64,000 nt of DNA from NCBI GenBank assembly GCA_947184155.2, contig CAMXCT020006223.1:769501-833500 (forward strand). The letters are read 5' to 3'. Each line of letters starts with the position of its first letter. Within the stretch, counting starts at the first letter, position 1. The notes beneath the pieces are model-generated. The model was not told the origin of the DNA, ran no database searches, and saw only the letters and a program-made list of their open reading frames with translations. The position numbers were made by a program, and so were the translations under genes. Positions 47,395 to 61,346 of the stretch are shown in pieces. Source of the DNA: Cladocopium goreaui (taxonomy: Eukaryota; Sar; Dinophyceae; Suessiales; Symbiodiniaceae).

Positions 47395-50300
47395 GCGGGA
47401 GGCACCAAGCTCGCCATGATTTTGTTATGGGTAGCTTAAAAAAATCAAACAATTTTTCAGCATATTGATAAAGAATGATAAAGATGGATCATGATGGATC
47501 TTAGGGGAAATGATTTCAGAAATAGAAAGGGTGGCCTTTGTTCGGCCTTTGTTCGCTCGACAGGTCTATCCTCCTTGCGGGATCGAACAACCGCACATGA
47601 ACGAGTTGTTGTGTGGACCTGAGCTTCATTTGGCCTGTGGCAAGAGTACAAACATGTTGGAAGTACGGATGGGTCATGATGGGTCATGATGGGTCCTAGT
47701 ATTTCCGAATTCTTGGGATGAAACGGATGAAACATCATTCTTTGCCCAAAATGTCCTAAATACCTTCCATACTCTTTCATATCCTTTCATCAGAAATATT
47801 GGATACTTCATAAGATATATCCTTCTGAAATAGATCCCCGACAGCATCCCCTACACTCTGCATGGTTTTCCAACGTTTAGCCGGTCCATCTAGCCATCTC
47901 CAACGTTTCACCTTGGAGGCGCCACGCTCCCCGACGGTCCATGGGAACCATGCCAGCAAGTCCTGGCCGGGGGTTTCAGATATCTTCAGATTGTATCAGA
48001 TGGAGCAACTCGAAGTATTTCCAAAACATCCAGGGCATGACCTGTCCGAACTGCCTTCCGGAGTGATGCGGCACATCTGTCTAAGTGTCGGTGTATTTCA
48101 ACTACATTTCAAAGTTCCGAACATGTCGCCACGATACGTTCCAAGGTGACTCTAGATTCATGTGGATCACTGTCAGATTCAGTATCGAAGTTTGACTGCC
48201 AGTGGCAACTTTGCATCTTCGGTGTTCCAAGGATTTGTATCGCCGACGGGTGTTGCACCAGCCCTTGAGAGACGACCTTCCAGGCAGGACTGGGTGGCGA
48301 CTGGGTGGCTTGACAGTTCAAGGCGCGCAAAGTTCCGACCAACAATGGTGGTTTTTGTTGGTGGGATATCAGCCGTTTGGCATACTTTAGTTACTTTAGT
48401 TGATTTTCACATATTTTCACATACTTAATTTTGGGCCTAGGACCTAGGATATATTGGGGTAGGATTCCACATGATTCCAGAAAATCGATGGAGATTTCCC
48501 AACAAATGTCGGCCGCGCAGGGGCTCGGGACGTTGGCCACCTGGCTCCATGGCACCCGAGGTGCAGCTGAAAAACTTGGATGATTTTGGATAATTTTGAA
48601 TGGAACCTGGTATAAATCAAGGCTAAATGGAAATGAGATTGAAATGAGATGATTCAATTCATTCTCAGGGATGGCATAAGATGGCATAAGGACCTTTTAA
48701 AAAAAAACATCTGGTGATGCCAACAACAGACTTCCACTTTCGATCAGGCGCAGCGGCCTCAGCAGGAGAGCTTCTTGGCATATGCCAAGCCCACCACTGC
48801 AGGCAGTGGCCCAGGCACAGCTGAAGGGATGACTTTCGTCTTTGATGTTTTAGGAACAAGAAATCGAAGAATGAAATTGAAATGAGAGTTGAACCACCTA
48901 GATTGCTAGTTTGGATCCATCAGGCAAATTTTGGACATTTCATGAGGGATGCTGGGATGTTGTTTGTTTTTTACGTGGTGGAGATGGGCAAAAGGAGTAA
49001 TCTGGTTTCGATGTTGTAGGGTGCTCTGTTTCAGGAGTGGCAGGGCTTCTAAAGGGTGATTGGCAAGATCTGGCGAAGAAATACTTCTTTCAACTGCAGA
49101 TTATGTGACCTACAAGTTGCTTTGCTGTAAGTTTGTTGGTATTTGCTTCAAAGAGGGTGAGGCCAGATATTAGATGATATTAGAATATCATCAGAATATC
49201 ATCAGAAGATCTAATATCATCTAATATCTGGTGATATTTTAATATCATCAGAATATCAATATTTTGGGGCAGTTGGTCACATCCATCTCTCCTGCCCCCA
49301 GGGCGCAGAGATGCATCCAAGGGCAAGTGGTCAGGGTGCCCAAGGGATCCCAAGGGATTGGTGAGTCGTTTGAGTTGGGCAAGTGGCTCTCAATGGGGCT
49401 TGTAGATTGAAGTGCCATTTGGGGATGGGTCAAAACCCTATACCCATGGTGAACACCAATTCATAGCTGGGATTTATGGATGTTCATCCCACTATAGTAA
49501 TGTATCTATAGGTATTGACCCATACCCATTTCTGTAGATTGAAGTGCCAATCATTTTTGCAGGTGAAGTAATTTTTGGGTATCTTTATGGCACTTGACAG
49601 CAATATTTAGCCAGTCGGCCATGGATAGAAATTGTTGACCACCAACACAGAATGGTTTTAGTTCCGAACCCGAATCAAACTTTGAGGCTTATTGGGTCCC
49701 CAAGTTTGAAGTCATCATGGAGTGCCAAGCTGAATCCTTGTCCAACCATGTCCAACCCAACATCTCCAGGTTGCCTTCCATTTCGAATGGTCGACAGGTG
49801 CACCTTTTTGTGGGTCCACAAAAGGCCCAGCAACACCAAAGGTTTTGGGGTAGCCTGACATCCCCCCCCAAACAGGAGGCAACCATGTACACTGTACACA
49901 AATGAATTCAAGTACTGGTCCCCAGCAAGAAATGGGGTGCACTGTCCCCAGAATGATCTCCTTTGACTCGCAGGAGAAAACGAATCGTCTCCTTCGAAGC
50001 ATTTGGTGTTGCCAGTCCTGAGCCAGTCCTCAGCGCCAGTATGGCGGACCGGATCGAATCATAGCATGGAGGCAGACAGGAATGCTTCCATTGGGAGGTG
50101 GTTTGTGGATTGCAGGGATATGCTGGGATGATGTTCAAAAGACACTTCACAATACATCATAGCACAAACATGCACAAACTATATTTCGTGATATGGGTCC
50201 TAATCACAGCTTTTGAATGTGAGCAACTAGTAGCTGCTTCAAGTTTTGGCGGATGCGCTGACCGTGCATTGTTGAATAGCATCCCATACTCCCACGCCTT

Positions 50301-52598
50301 GTTTGGCTCATACAGAGTTTCTGACTGTGCAATGTTAGCCATGCATCTAATTTCTTTAATTCAATTATGTCCAGTCCATAGACAGAGGATCCCTGTTTGG
50401 TCTTCTATCCTTTGTCCTTTCTTGTCCCCATGATGTTTCCATATTACCTCCACTTTCTACAACATCCATAGCTCAAGGGCCGCCCAAAGGTCTTCAACTG
50501 GGCTTCCAGTGGAATCCAACAAACTGCCATTTGTCAGCGCTTGTTTCGTTGAGACGAAGTCACAGCTGGACAGCGCTGCTGCTAACGGTTAGAGCCGCCA
50601 GCCTCCTGGGAAAGCCCTGAGGCGGAAGGATGGGAGAAGTGAGCAATGTCCAGTTCAGCCCAGAAGTTGGTTGACGCGTTTTTCAATTGGGGGTTTAGCA
50701 CCAAACCCTGGCGATATCAACCAGAAAGCATGATAGAACGGAATGCCAGACTAAGTAGGTTGTAGATATCGCCTTTGGGCAAAAACTCACGGGGAACTGG
50801 CCATGCTTTTTTCGCCATCGCTGCCATGGCTGATTACAAAGTTCTTCAGTCATGGCTCTGCATCTTGGGCGGAGAGGCGAAGAACATGGTGCACTCCAAT
50901 GGAAGCTGCTGCTGATTTTTCATTTTGGAACCTTTCTGCAGTCCAGTAACTGGTCGAACATGGTCCGATGCAAAGCACCGAAGCACGGTTAAACATCAGC
51001 AGTTTCAGTTTCAGTGTTTCAAGAGCTGAATTCCAGGCCACCATGTCTTGGTCCATTGCAGGAAACCATTAATTTCAGTTTCGCCAAAGGATGGTTGAGT
51101 TCCTCCAGTGTGCCAGTCGCTGCTGTGTGGGCTGGTAGAATTCAGAAGTCCCATGCACCGCGCGCTCACAAGCAAGAGGCGACGTGGTGGAGGTGTTGAG
51201 ACATGCCAGTCCACTGATTATGGAAGTGGATTGTGATTTCAAATTTGTTTTCCTCTGGAATGGATTTTGGAACTTGTGGAACTTGTTTTTTTTTGAGATC
51301 TGGTTCGACCACCGAGCAAAGAAGTAATGATTTCATGTGTTTCTTTGAGGTGCGATGAGTCTCTAATTCAGCAACTTGAGGATTGGGCAAGTGCAGGTGT
51401 TTCAGAAGGTCTCTTCATGCAAGACATCTTCAACCTCCTCACGCTTGCTCTTTGACCTGCACAACTGGTCAGGGGAGCTGTTAATTCTTTGGCTTCCCTG
51501 GTGGTATTCAGCTCTTTCTGCAGGCAGGGACCTGAACAAATTGACCTGACAATCATTGACCAGGGTGCCCACGTGACATCTGGTGACAGGCAACAACAGA
51601 CCAGTGGTCCTTAAACAAACAGAAAGAGAAACAACGATGGACTGGTGAAGGGATCATGTGAGGCGCGGTTGCGAGATCAGGCCCTTCACTGCGATGTCTG
51701 AGGACTGCTACATTGTGCCTGGCGACATCTGTATAATCGGTGGTGGAAGGCATCTAAAATTGTATATATGCAATATGACATGTTCTATATACACAATTAT
51801 ACAATATTACATAATAATTATATAATATTATATATAATCATATTCATTCACTATAAATTATACACATATATAAATATATATGTATATATATATACACATT
51901 ATTACTATACGCATTGTTGCGGATGCCAATGACAACCGCCGAGTCTTTCAGCCTGGATGCCCGGAGGAGCTGCGGCCCAGCAAACGGATACGTCTTACCG
52001 ATGAGCCCTGCATTGTTGCCATGCGTCTTGGACTGACCATGGGGTTGAAAGATGTTGAAAGTAGAAACCCGATGTAGGGGATATACGGGTTCATGTCGGG
52101 GTCTCTTCTTGGACGTATTCAAGCAAGGATGGGATTAAATATACTATACAAGTATACATGTGTTTGGATGACCATATAAGTTATCAACTCAATCGCACCT
52201 TTTATACGTAACATTTCACTTTTTCCTTGGGCCATAAACATAATTCAACAGCTTAGCGCGTCTCGTTCTGTAACATTTGTCATATTCATTGAATATCATT
52301 TCTTGAAGAGTGGATGAAAATGGTCTTCCAAATCTCATGGTTTATCATCATTTTCCCAATGAAATTGCAATTGTGGGCATTCCCCCATTGTAGTAGATCA
52401 TATCATCCAATATACCATCAACATTAGCATTAAATCATAGTATGGGGTACACACACATATATATATAGTGTTTATCTACATATGTAATCATATGTATATA
52501 TATATATACACATACACATCCATCCCCATTATACCAGCAATATCACCATTAGATACCAATTTTGACCCATCTCTTATGTATCCTCAAAAGACTGCCAG
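47395..52598. other. Region with only weak exon candidates
   Basis: Exon-like GC-rich stretches occur at about 48,497-48,572 (QMSAAQGLGTLATWLHGTRG), 48,747-48,830 (AQRPQQESFLAYAKPTTAGS) and 51,927-52,060, each next to plausible AG sites, but none can be assigned or joined. Repeated GAATATCATCAG (about 49,190-49,255) and AT-rich tracts (51,755-51,900, 52,455-52,510) are also present. The first exon of the aminotransferase must lie somewhere here. Confidence 0.35.
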
Positions 52599-55500
52599 GC
52601 AGCGCATGCTACGTGGCAAGGAGGGCATCATGTCCCTGGCCCAGGGCATTGTGCACTGGGCACCACCTGCAGCAGCCCTGGAGGCGGGTCGCTCTAGTCT
52701 ACTGGCAATTGATGCAAGAAGATCCTTTATTTCACCTTGTTGTGAATGGGTGGTGCCAATATGTGCCAATCATTGGCTGAGGAATTGACGACGTGCTCTC
52801 TCAAAAACTTGAAGTGATTGGACCTGCTCAAAATTTCAGGCAGCGCGGAAGGCAGCAGAAGAGCCTGATACCAACTCTTATGGCCTGGCCCTCAAGAAAT
52901 TGAGCAGAGACAAACTGAGAGACCACGGGCTTGAGATGACTTCTGAAAGTGAATCTGGGTGCTCCCAAGATATACTTGGATATACCTGGATACCTCAAAC
53001 TCTTCGTTTTCATCCCCTGAAGATTTGAGAGTTCGTTGATTTTGGGCAGCGCCCAGAAATTGGTGAAATTGGTGAGATTCCCATGTTACATATTGTTATA
53101 ATGGTTTTGCCTACCGCGGCTGTTGGTGATATGTGTTTGTCTCAAAATGTCGGATACCCCCAAATCCTGGTAGACCATGGTATGGTGAGGTGGTTTCCAC
53201 AGAATTTGTTGAGCCGAATAGGCGCAGATGATGGCTTGCCAAAGTTTCGCGAAGCCTTGAAGGCGGACCTGTTGGGGATCGGGCCAAAGTGGTTGAACCT
53301 TGTGGACAAACTGCAGGAAGATTTACCAATTTTTTGGTTCATTTTTTGGCTAAACAAATATTATTACTGTAATTTATGACGAAGCCACAGTTTCAAGTTT
53401 GAACCATGAAGTTCCCTGAAATCAGCTCAGTGCCTATGACACCCTCCTGGGTGGATTTACTTTCAGGAGAAATTGAAGAAAGAGAACGGCCTGGAGGGTG
53501 TTGAGGCATGGCATAGCGCGAGAGTTACCTGTTGTTTGGCGCCTTCAAATATTTTACTCGCATGCCTGGTGATATTTAACTACAACTATGTTTTTAGTAA
53601 TCCCAAATATAGAGGAGCACAACTACATATCTTTTTGTAACCTACAAACTTGGGGATCTCACAATCATTTGACCGGGATATGATACATATTCTGCAACCA
53701 CGTATATCAAGTACATATGTGGTTGATTTCCGGCCAGCAACTAATTACTGTCATGATCCAATTCCATCCAAATTCAGTTTCATGTCTTTCCGGGGCCGGC
53801 TGGGTTCAACCATGTTGAACCTATAAGCAGATGATCATACAGGTCATGGTGACGGCTGGAGCTAATCAAGCCTACACCAATTTGGTGTGCACCCTATTGG
53901 ACGAGAAGGACAGGAACCGCTGAGCAACTGAGAATCATGGGTCGATGGGGACCAGAAGCAGCATGATTCCCGATCTTATGATCGCTTTGTGGTGCTAATA
54001 TGCCAGTAATTAGCAGCAACCATGACATACACATCAACAGCACTACAGGAACACGTCCCCATGTCCCTGTCCGAGCCAGGATTCAGCAGTTCTGTTCAGA
54101 CCATTCTACTTCAACCACCGGTGGGCAGCTCAGCACTGCGAGACCAGTTTCCAGTGAAGTTGGGTTTCCAACACATATCCAGTGACGATGCAAGTTCTCA
54201 GGAGGTTTTAAAAACCACAAGATAACTTGCAGGTAGTTGTTGTTTTAGTTGTTTTTGAATGATAGGACTTTCATCGAAACTTGGTCCTGACAGGATGGCG
54301 CTGCAGATGACAGGCGGCCATGCCAATGTGGTCCTGGCGCCGTCGACCAAGGATGGGCCCATGGGGTCAGTCCAATGACCAGCATTATGGGCCTGGAATG
54401 GCCTCGAAGTCTGTGAACGGCAGGATTATCTTCCAGATGTGGAGTGGCTGGAGAAGAGGCCATGTCGGCCATGTGTTATTTGGATCGACATGAACAGTCA
54501 AGCTGCCTTGGAACCCCCCAACACATCCTTGAAATTTGGGGGATCTTCGCATGACCAGTTCGAGATAAGTAACATTGAGTGACCCACCTGATGGCCATCA
54601 ACCTTGCCAACACCGTGGCGCTATGGCACCCGCAACCGGTGGAGGTTATCACAAGCCAATGGTGAGAGGATACGGATGGTCACAATCGCCAGGGGCTCAG
54701 CTTTGGTGATTTTGGTGGCTGGGAAGCCCCACAAGTTAGATTTTGATTTTATTCATCGCCAAGCTGTTGGCTTGCGGTTGGATTTGACCTGTGCCCGACC
54801 CAATTTTGATGCCAAGGCTTGCTTGAGATGTATCAAGTCCATGTGTGATTCCACGGCGCATGATCTATCTTGTAAAAGCGGAATGGTGGTGGTTGGTGGA
54901 TGTGGGGCCTTGCCTTTGTCTAGTGTTGATGCCTTCCATTCCTGATTTGTACTCAGTACTCGTTATCTTTAAGCATGACTTCTGTCTGAAACATTGAAAG
55001 CTTGGAGGTGAACCCTGGCAATCCAACTGGCGTGATCCTTCCAAAAGACTTGCCCGGCAACACAGTGGTGGATTTGGTGGCAAAGCCAATAATCATAAGC
55101 CCCAATTGAGTATGATTTACTCTGACATATGGTTGGAATTTATTGGATATGATCGGGTTTAACCACATTCACTGGAAGCCAAGTATTCTTTTGCTCACTA
55201 GTTTCCCTGATTTTCCCTGGTTCATGTGCCCGGAAGGCTTGAACGATTTTCTGCCGCATGCCAGCGGCACCAAGTATGGATGGTGGTTGACAACACCTAT
55301 GAACACTTCACGTATGAGGAGGTGGGATCCAGCTCTGAAGATATCCTTTTCTGGACCATCAAAACGACATCTTTCCTATGCAGGAAGGGCACGCTCCCCA
55401 CTGTTGCGTCAGTGGTGACCACGTGGTGAACGTTTTCTCCTTCAGCAAAGCCTTCGGCATGATGGGCTGGAGAATAGGCACTTGGGCTAAAGTTGGCCAA

Positions 55501-57974
55501 AGGTTGGAGGGCCAGAAAGGGGCAGTGGGCTGTTTTCATTGAACACCCAGGTGTTTTTTTTCTGCATGTTTCCAACCATACCAATATTAGCATGAGTTTA
55601 GGGGCAACTCAGTAATGAGCCGACTTTCTGTGGGATGAGCTGAGGCTACCTGGACTGAACCTCAGACTGTTGGGACGGGAATCAAAGATTGGAAAGAGTC
55701 AAAGATCAAGACAAGTCATAGCTGACCCATGGAAATGGACTGAGTATGACTGAGTTTACCATTTCTTCATATTCTTTGACTACTTTCATTTGGGGCCCTC
55801 GAGCTTTTGTGTTTGATTCGCAATGAACTTCGCAGTGATTGGCCAGTCAAATCCTGACCGTCCAAAACTACGCCTGGGAAAATTGGGAAGACGTCAGCCG
55901 TGTCCGAGGCGTTTCCCCCCAGCCTTGGTCCTGAGCTGATGAAGGCCCACAGACCGGTCATGGCGAAGCAAAAAAATACACGGACAAGATTTTTCCGATG
56001 GTGTTTCCGGACCTATGTCCAAACTAATGAGTTTTTTTAAAACTACATTATCCCCATGATTTTCCCCATATGTTTCCATCGTTTTTTGAACTTGTCCTGT
56101 GAATTTATCCTAACTCCGTGTTCTGACGAATCTGCCCAGGTGCAGGATACCATTGCCATTTGCCCAGCCGTGGCTTCGCAGAAAGTGGCCATGGCTGCGT
56201 TGGAAAGTGGACGCCAGTGGGTGTGGGGAAACTCAGCCGGGGTTGGTAAGTCCCAGGCTGTGGATGGAAATGTGGTGCCTTTTTTTGGGGGTTGGAATTT
56301 CGAAACATCACCCTGAAGAGACTGTAACTAGATATGATCCACTTGGATGTTGAGTGGTGTTCGAAAGGAAACGCGTCACTACACCTGATTCTGGTCTTAC
56401 TTACGTCTAAAAGAACGGACTTTTGTACTGATTTCTCTTGGCCGGTCCTGATCTTGTCTGGTTTACATCCACAAGATTCCACAAGGTTTAATTTTAGTTC
56501 TTCAAGATTTGATTTGAATCATTTCTTCCCAAGAATTTGCCGCAGATCTCCCACAGCCCGGATCATGCCCTTGCGCATCCTTTTCGGCCGAGGAAAGATC
56601 ACGTCACAGGGCTGAAAGAGAACCGTCGCCTGGTCGTGGCCGCTGTAGAGGAGACCTTGGGGAAAGGTGCCGTGGCAGGCGCGGCCAAAAGCTCACAGCT
56701 TTCTGATTTGGGAGTTTTGACATTCATCATCTTCAGTCATAAAACGGTGAGTTTTCTACCTGAAAGAACACCGTGTAAGTCCATGGAAGTCATGTAACTA
56801 AGAAGAAACCATTCCAAGACATCAAAACCCAAAGTGGGCTGGAAGGTGGGTCTGGTGCCATCTATTTGATGGTGAAGTTGCCAGCTGGATTTGAAAATGT
56901 TTCCTGGCTCAAGGATGTGTGGTGTCCTGCGTGTTTGTTTGGTCAATCAAGGCCTAAGGTACTGTTCGAGATTTGAGACGGGCTAAGTGAAGGTTTGGAC
57001 AGCTACAAACTCTCGGAGACGAGGGATTAAAAACCGTTCATTTGAGGGATTCGCAACATAATGAGCAAGCTTCATTTCCCAATACTGATTCAGTGGTTAA
57101 TGCTGGATCATGATCCTGGACTTTGAATTCAGCGTGGGGCAATTTTTTGTGCCACGCACTTCCGAGGACACCCGTGTGGTGGAATGGTTGAGTGAGAAGC
57201 GGTGGCCTTAGGATTGTGGAGACCTTGAGAAGTTTGAGATTGTGTTCGATGATCATGATGATGCTTACTTATTACTTATTACATCATCTTATTACTAGTA
57301 CTGGTATTGTAAACTGTCTCATTTGTAATTATCCATATTATCCATTATTATCCTGTAAACCAAATGGCTCTTTCTCAAAGTTCCATAAGTTACCATTATT
57401 CCCTACCCAATGAGACTGCATACTGTGCTGGATGAAGGGACCAGGCTGGCTCTGAGGCACAAGGTCTGCGCAATTCCTGGATCTGCTTGTGGCTCCCTGG
57501 CAGCAGGAATAGATGACATTTTTTGATGAGGTTGTAATCTCCCTCAAGTAGTTTTTGGAGGTTTTTGGCATGTTTTTTGATATTATTTCACCATATTTCA
57601 CCATCCAGAGCTGCACACCAGGTTGCCCAGGTTGCACAGGTGGCCCATGGTGGCCCATGGTGGGTGGCCCGATGTCAGGTGCTCCGGGCGAACTGCGGCT
57701 GTGCTATGCCAACCTGCCTTCAGCCCAGTGCTCTGTGGCGGCCGAGCGTTTGAAGGTGTGGAGGCCCAGCGATACTGACATCAACGAGTGATCAAAAAAT
57801 GGATGAAAATGGATGAAAACAACATGCAACATGGAACTTTGATGAAATTTGGCTGTCTTGAGAAATGAGAGGAATTGATTGAATCGATATGGTTATTTCA
57901 TGTTATTTCAGCAGTCTGCTGAGGCTGGTTTGGCTGAGCTGCAGAAGAACGGCCCGGCCGTACTGGAGAAATGA
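52599..57974 (+). CDS. PLP-dependent class I/II aminotransferase, ISS1/VAS1-like (5' end missing)
   Basis: About 19 exons follow the family order: 52599-52683 (GIMSLAQGIVHWAPP), 52840-52882, 53222-53262 (DDGLPKFREAL), 53467-53499, about 53843-53913 (VMVTAGANQAYTNLV), 54087-54120 (VLFRPFYFNHR), 54294-54351 (ALQMTGGHANVVLAP), 54424-54458 (YLPDVEWLEK), about 55008-55050 (VNPGNPTGVILPKDL), 55237-55321 (VWMVVDNTYEHFTYEE), 55384-55485 (VVNVFSFSKAFGMMGWRIG), 55909-55944, 56140-56245 (VQDTIAICPAVASQKVAMAA), 56610-56678, 56846-56892 (SGAIYLMVKLPAG), 57167-57201, 57457-57491 (VCAIPGSACG), 57679-57755 (LRLCYANLP), 57912-57974 to TGA. The PLP lysine is AAA at 55,447. The plant ISS1/VAS1 enzymes of this group transaminate aromatic amino acids and methionine. 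Seven or more donors are GC. The join 55,050/55,237 and the piece near 54,640 remain unsettled. Confidence 0.9.
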
Positions 57975-60900
57975 GCAAGATCAGCTGCTAGCGCTTCTCA
58001 GACATTTTAGCTGGATGCTTTGGAGGACAAAAGAGGATAACACAGTCCTCATTTTCCAGCATCCCTTAGAAGTTGAGCGGTGATAAATGCACCGTGGCAT
58101 CCCGTGGCTGGTCCAGCCTTGCCTCTGTCTCCGTTTCGAGATTTGTGGCCGTCAATAATAACTTGCTGACCTCGCGCAGAAAGTGCTTTCAGGTACTCAA
58201 TTGATTGTTGGTAGAATTGCAACACGATGTGATCACGAATGATCAAGATGCGATTGTGAATTGGGTAACAACCCTGCTGGATGTACCTGGTTTGTAACAT
58301 GCTGCAACCATGGTCACATACTCAAGTTGTTTATTATGACTCAGCACTAATGAAGTACACATCAAGATTGCAGCTTCCCAAGAATTTCGCAAATCAGGCA
58401 ACGGAGTCCTTGGCTGAAACCATCGGAAGTTGTGCCTGTTAGTGCAGCTAGAGCTGTTGGATCCTAAAACGAGGGCAAAACGGCAGAGAGTTATCGATGT
58501 AGATTTAAAAGGACCATGAAAACTGTGGTTGCTGGAAAGGTGTTGACGCACTGGTGTGCCAAGGCTATGTACATGTGGAATTTCTAACAGGTGTAGGGTA
58601 CGCTTGCTGGGTACGCTTGCTTGGTACGCTTGCTTGGTACGCTTGCTTGGTACGCTTGCTTGGTACAGGTACGCCTAAGTGTAAGTAGGTAGCCAGGTGT
58701 GTCAAGTAATTAACGGATAGTTTACTTTAGTCTACTTTAATCCAGATTCCACGATATGAGCTTCTTGATTCCACGATAAATAGAAGTCTTGATTCCACGA
58801 TGTGGTTGGCATTTGCAGGTCAGTTCGCATTAGGTCAGGTCTGGAATTTATTGCTGGCAGAATGCTAAAGCTGCCAAGCTCAGTTCCGAAGCTGTATAGA
58901 AGCTGTATTGTAAACCTGTAAGCCCAAACATGGATGCATCGCACTGGATTGTGTTGAGCATTGGATCACAGCCCATCACAGCCCACTTTGTTAACATGTT
59001 GTGGCCACAGGTACGGCTCCAATCATTCGCTGCAACTTAGCATTCATGAAATACAACTTGCTGCAGCTGTTTTCTAGTCATTTGCTTTAAACTGTAACAG
59101 GCTCATGCCACATTGGGTGAAAACAGGCTTGACCATGTCTGTACGCATTCAGGCAATGTCCTTACATTTTTTCCAACATCAAACTCTTTGACAACTTGCA
59201 TACATGGCGTGCCTGAACGCAATTTGTTAGGAGCCTGCAGCCTAGCTGGCAGAGGCTTGTTTTGTTGGATGCTGCAACAACCTACAGATATGCAATTTGT
59301 ATCAATTTGTGCTAAGGTCACGGTTTCTGCTCATTCACTTTCGCATACTTATTTATTCTGCAAATGCCTTCACTCAGTTCCGAACTGCAAGGGAGCTGTA
59401 GGGTAAAACCTGTATATCCAAACGTTAATGCAACGCATTTAGTTGTGTTTAGCATTGGATGACAACCCCAGTTAGCACCTTGTAATTTGTGTAGCCGTTG
59501 CCACACGCAACTCCGTTGCCACACGCAACTCCCATTGCACCGGGCCGAAACGTACGACCCATGGTTGTGGCTTCCACATCGTTGGCATCTCAGAGACTCA
59601 ACACATGACAGAGTCGCAATTGATTCGCCAAAAAACCTGGTGGGGATGAATATGCGCAGCTTTACAACCCGCACAGATTGCCGAGGCCTCAAATTACGTC
59701 AGGGCCTACCTATTTAATTTATTGTATTTACTCTCAGAGTCGTGCAGTTCTGCATCAAAGTATGGAGTTGTTGGCAACGAACAAAAACTTGACATGTTTT
59801 TTGACACATTTTCACCCTGTTTCTTTCACCAAGCAGTAGAAAGAGATCCGAAACGGATTGTTTGACACTGGCACATACTGGCACACGCTTCAACCCTGAT
59901 CCCAGACGTGAGGCCGGACTAGCAGTACTTGGTGTGTCCCGCAATTCCACTGGTGTATCGCTTGTCCAATTTTCCAACTTGTCTGCAGCCTCAGCGACTG
60001 CAAATGACTGCAATGGTGGAGGGCTGATCTTGGGGTGGCATCGCCACAGGACCCGTTTCTGAATGAAAGTCAAAGGAAATAAAGGAAACATAAGGAAGTA
60101 CATCAAGTTAAATATGGATCAATGGATCGATGGATTAATGTTGAGACTTTTTTTTAGACTTGATACATCTTGATACTATGATCTGTATCATCAAACTAGG
60201 GTCACCACCCAAACGATGGATGCTGTCTCCGCAGGTCCACCTACACGACTTCGCGACCTATCAGGCTTCACAGTATCTTGGCCACAGAATGTGATGCACA
60301 GAATGACCAGGATGAGGAAGTTCTTTTCATGAAGAACTCAAACAAAACAAAGGCTTGAAAATGCTTGAAATAATAATAATATGACATAATTATACGTTCT
60401 TGAAGGATACCCTTACGCAATCGGAACAGATTCTGGCTTTGACCACTTCTTCGATATAGGCTTGCCTGGCACTTTCACTGCCAAGGATGCGCACGTCTCA
60501 GCGATGACGGTGGACAACTGGCGTGCAGCGGGCTCGGCTAGTGACAACAGTACAACCCAGCATCTGATTCGAAGCTTGCGGCTCTTCCCGGACTCATTGC
60601 GGTGGTGTCCAAAGAATCCGAAGAATGGGGCACACATGGGCATACCTGGGCCTCCGTTTTTCCCCGATGGAAATGGATTATTCAAGTGGTTTCAGTGGAC
60701 ACCCTAAGATTCCTATATCATCCTATATCATTTTGCGAATTTTGCGGAGATACTCATGGGCTTCAGGAGATGTGTGTCCAATTTGATCATTTTTTCAAAG
60801 CTTCAAATTGACAACAGCTGTAGCTGGAGATCCTGAGGCTAGTTACAGATAGTTACAGAGATTTCCTCAACGAGGCTGGATCAGTTTCGACCCCTGCAGC

Positions 60901-61346
60901 AGATTTTTGCGAATGAGAGGAGAATGAGGATGAGCATGACTCAGCATGACAAAGGTTGGTGATCATGACAGGGATGATGGGGATGAATGGGGATGAATGG
61001 GGAGGGGGCTGGAGCAAGCGAGATCAGGGCTACAACTACAATGGTACTACAACGTGTCACACTTTTCGGGCGGTGACCCCACCCTTCGTCTTTCCAAGGC
61101 GCGGTAGCCGGAGTTGGTGGCTGGGAGTGTCCAGTCCGATGTCACCACATGATTCAAGCTGGGCGATGGGCACAGTGTTACTTCATGATACTTCATCAGG
61201 TTTTGATATCTTTTAACAACATGGTAACCAGATCATTTGGCGGGTGCGGTATGTGAATTTCTTGACATCTACTGAAAACTGAATCATTTCCGTCGTTACC
61301 GTTCACTGCCAGAGTGAATGCCCACAGCTTGGCTCAACCAGCAACC
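57975..61346. other. Spacer with weak exon candidates
   Basis: Nothing firm. A stretch at 60,409-60,620 is open for about 70 codons (GFDHFFDIGLPGTFTAKDAH, then VDNWRAAGSAS) after TTGAAG, but the - strand is open as well and no family is recognised. CGTTGCCACACGCAACTC is duplicated at 59,495-59,531. Confidence 0.35.
58597..58670 (+). repeat. 13-bp minisatellite
   Basis: Five head-to-tail copies of GGTACGCTTGCTT (first copy slightly different), then GGTACAGGTACGCC. Confidence 0.9.

Noticed and set aside
48497-52080. Additional aminotransferase or HAD exons
   Set aside because: The stretches near 48.5, 48.75 and 51.95 kb are exon-like but do not match the missing parts of either protein.
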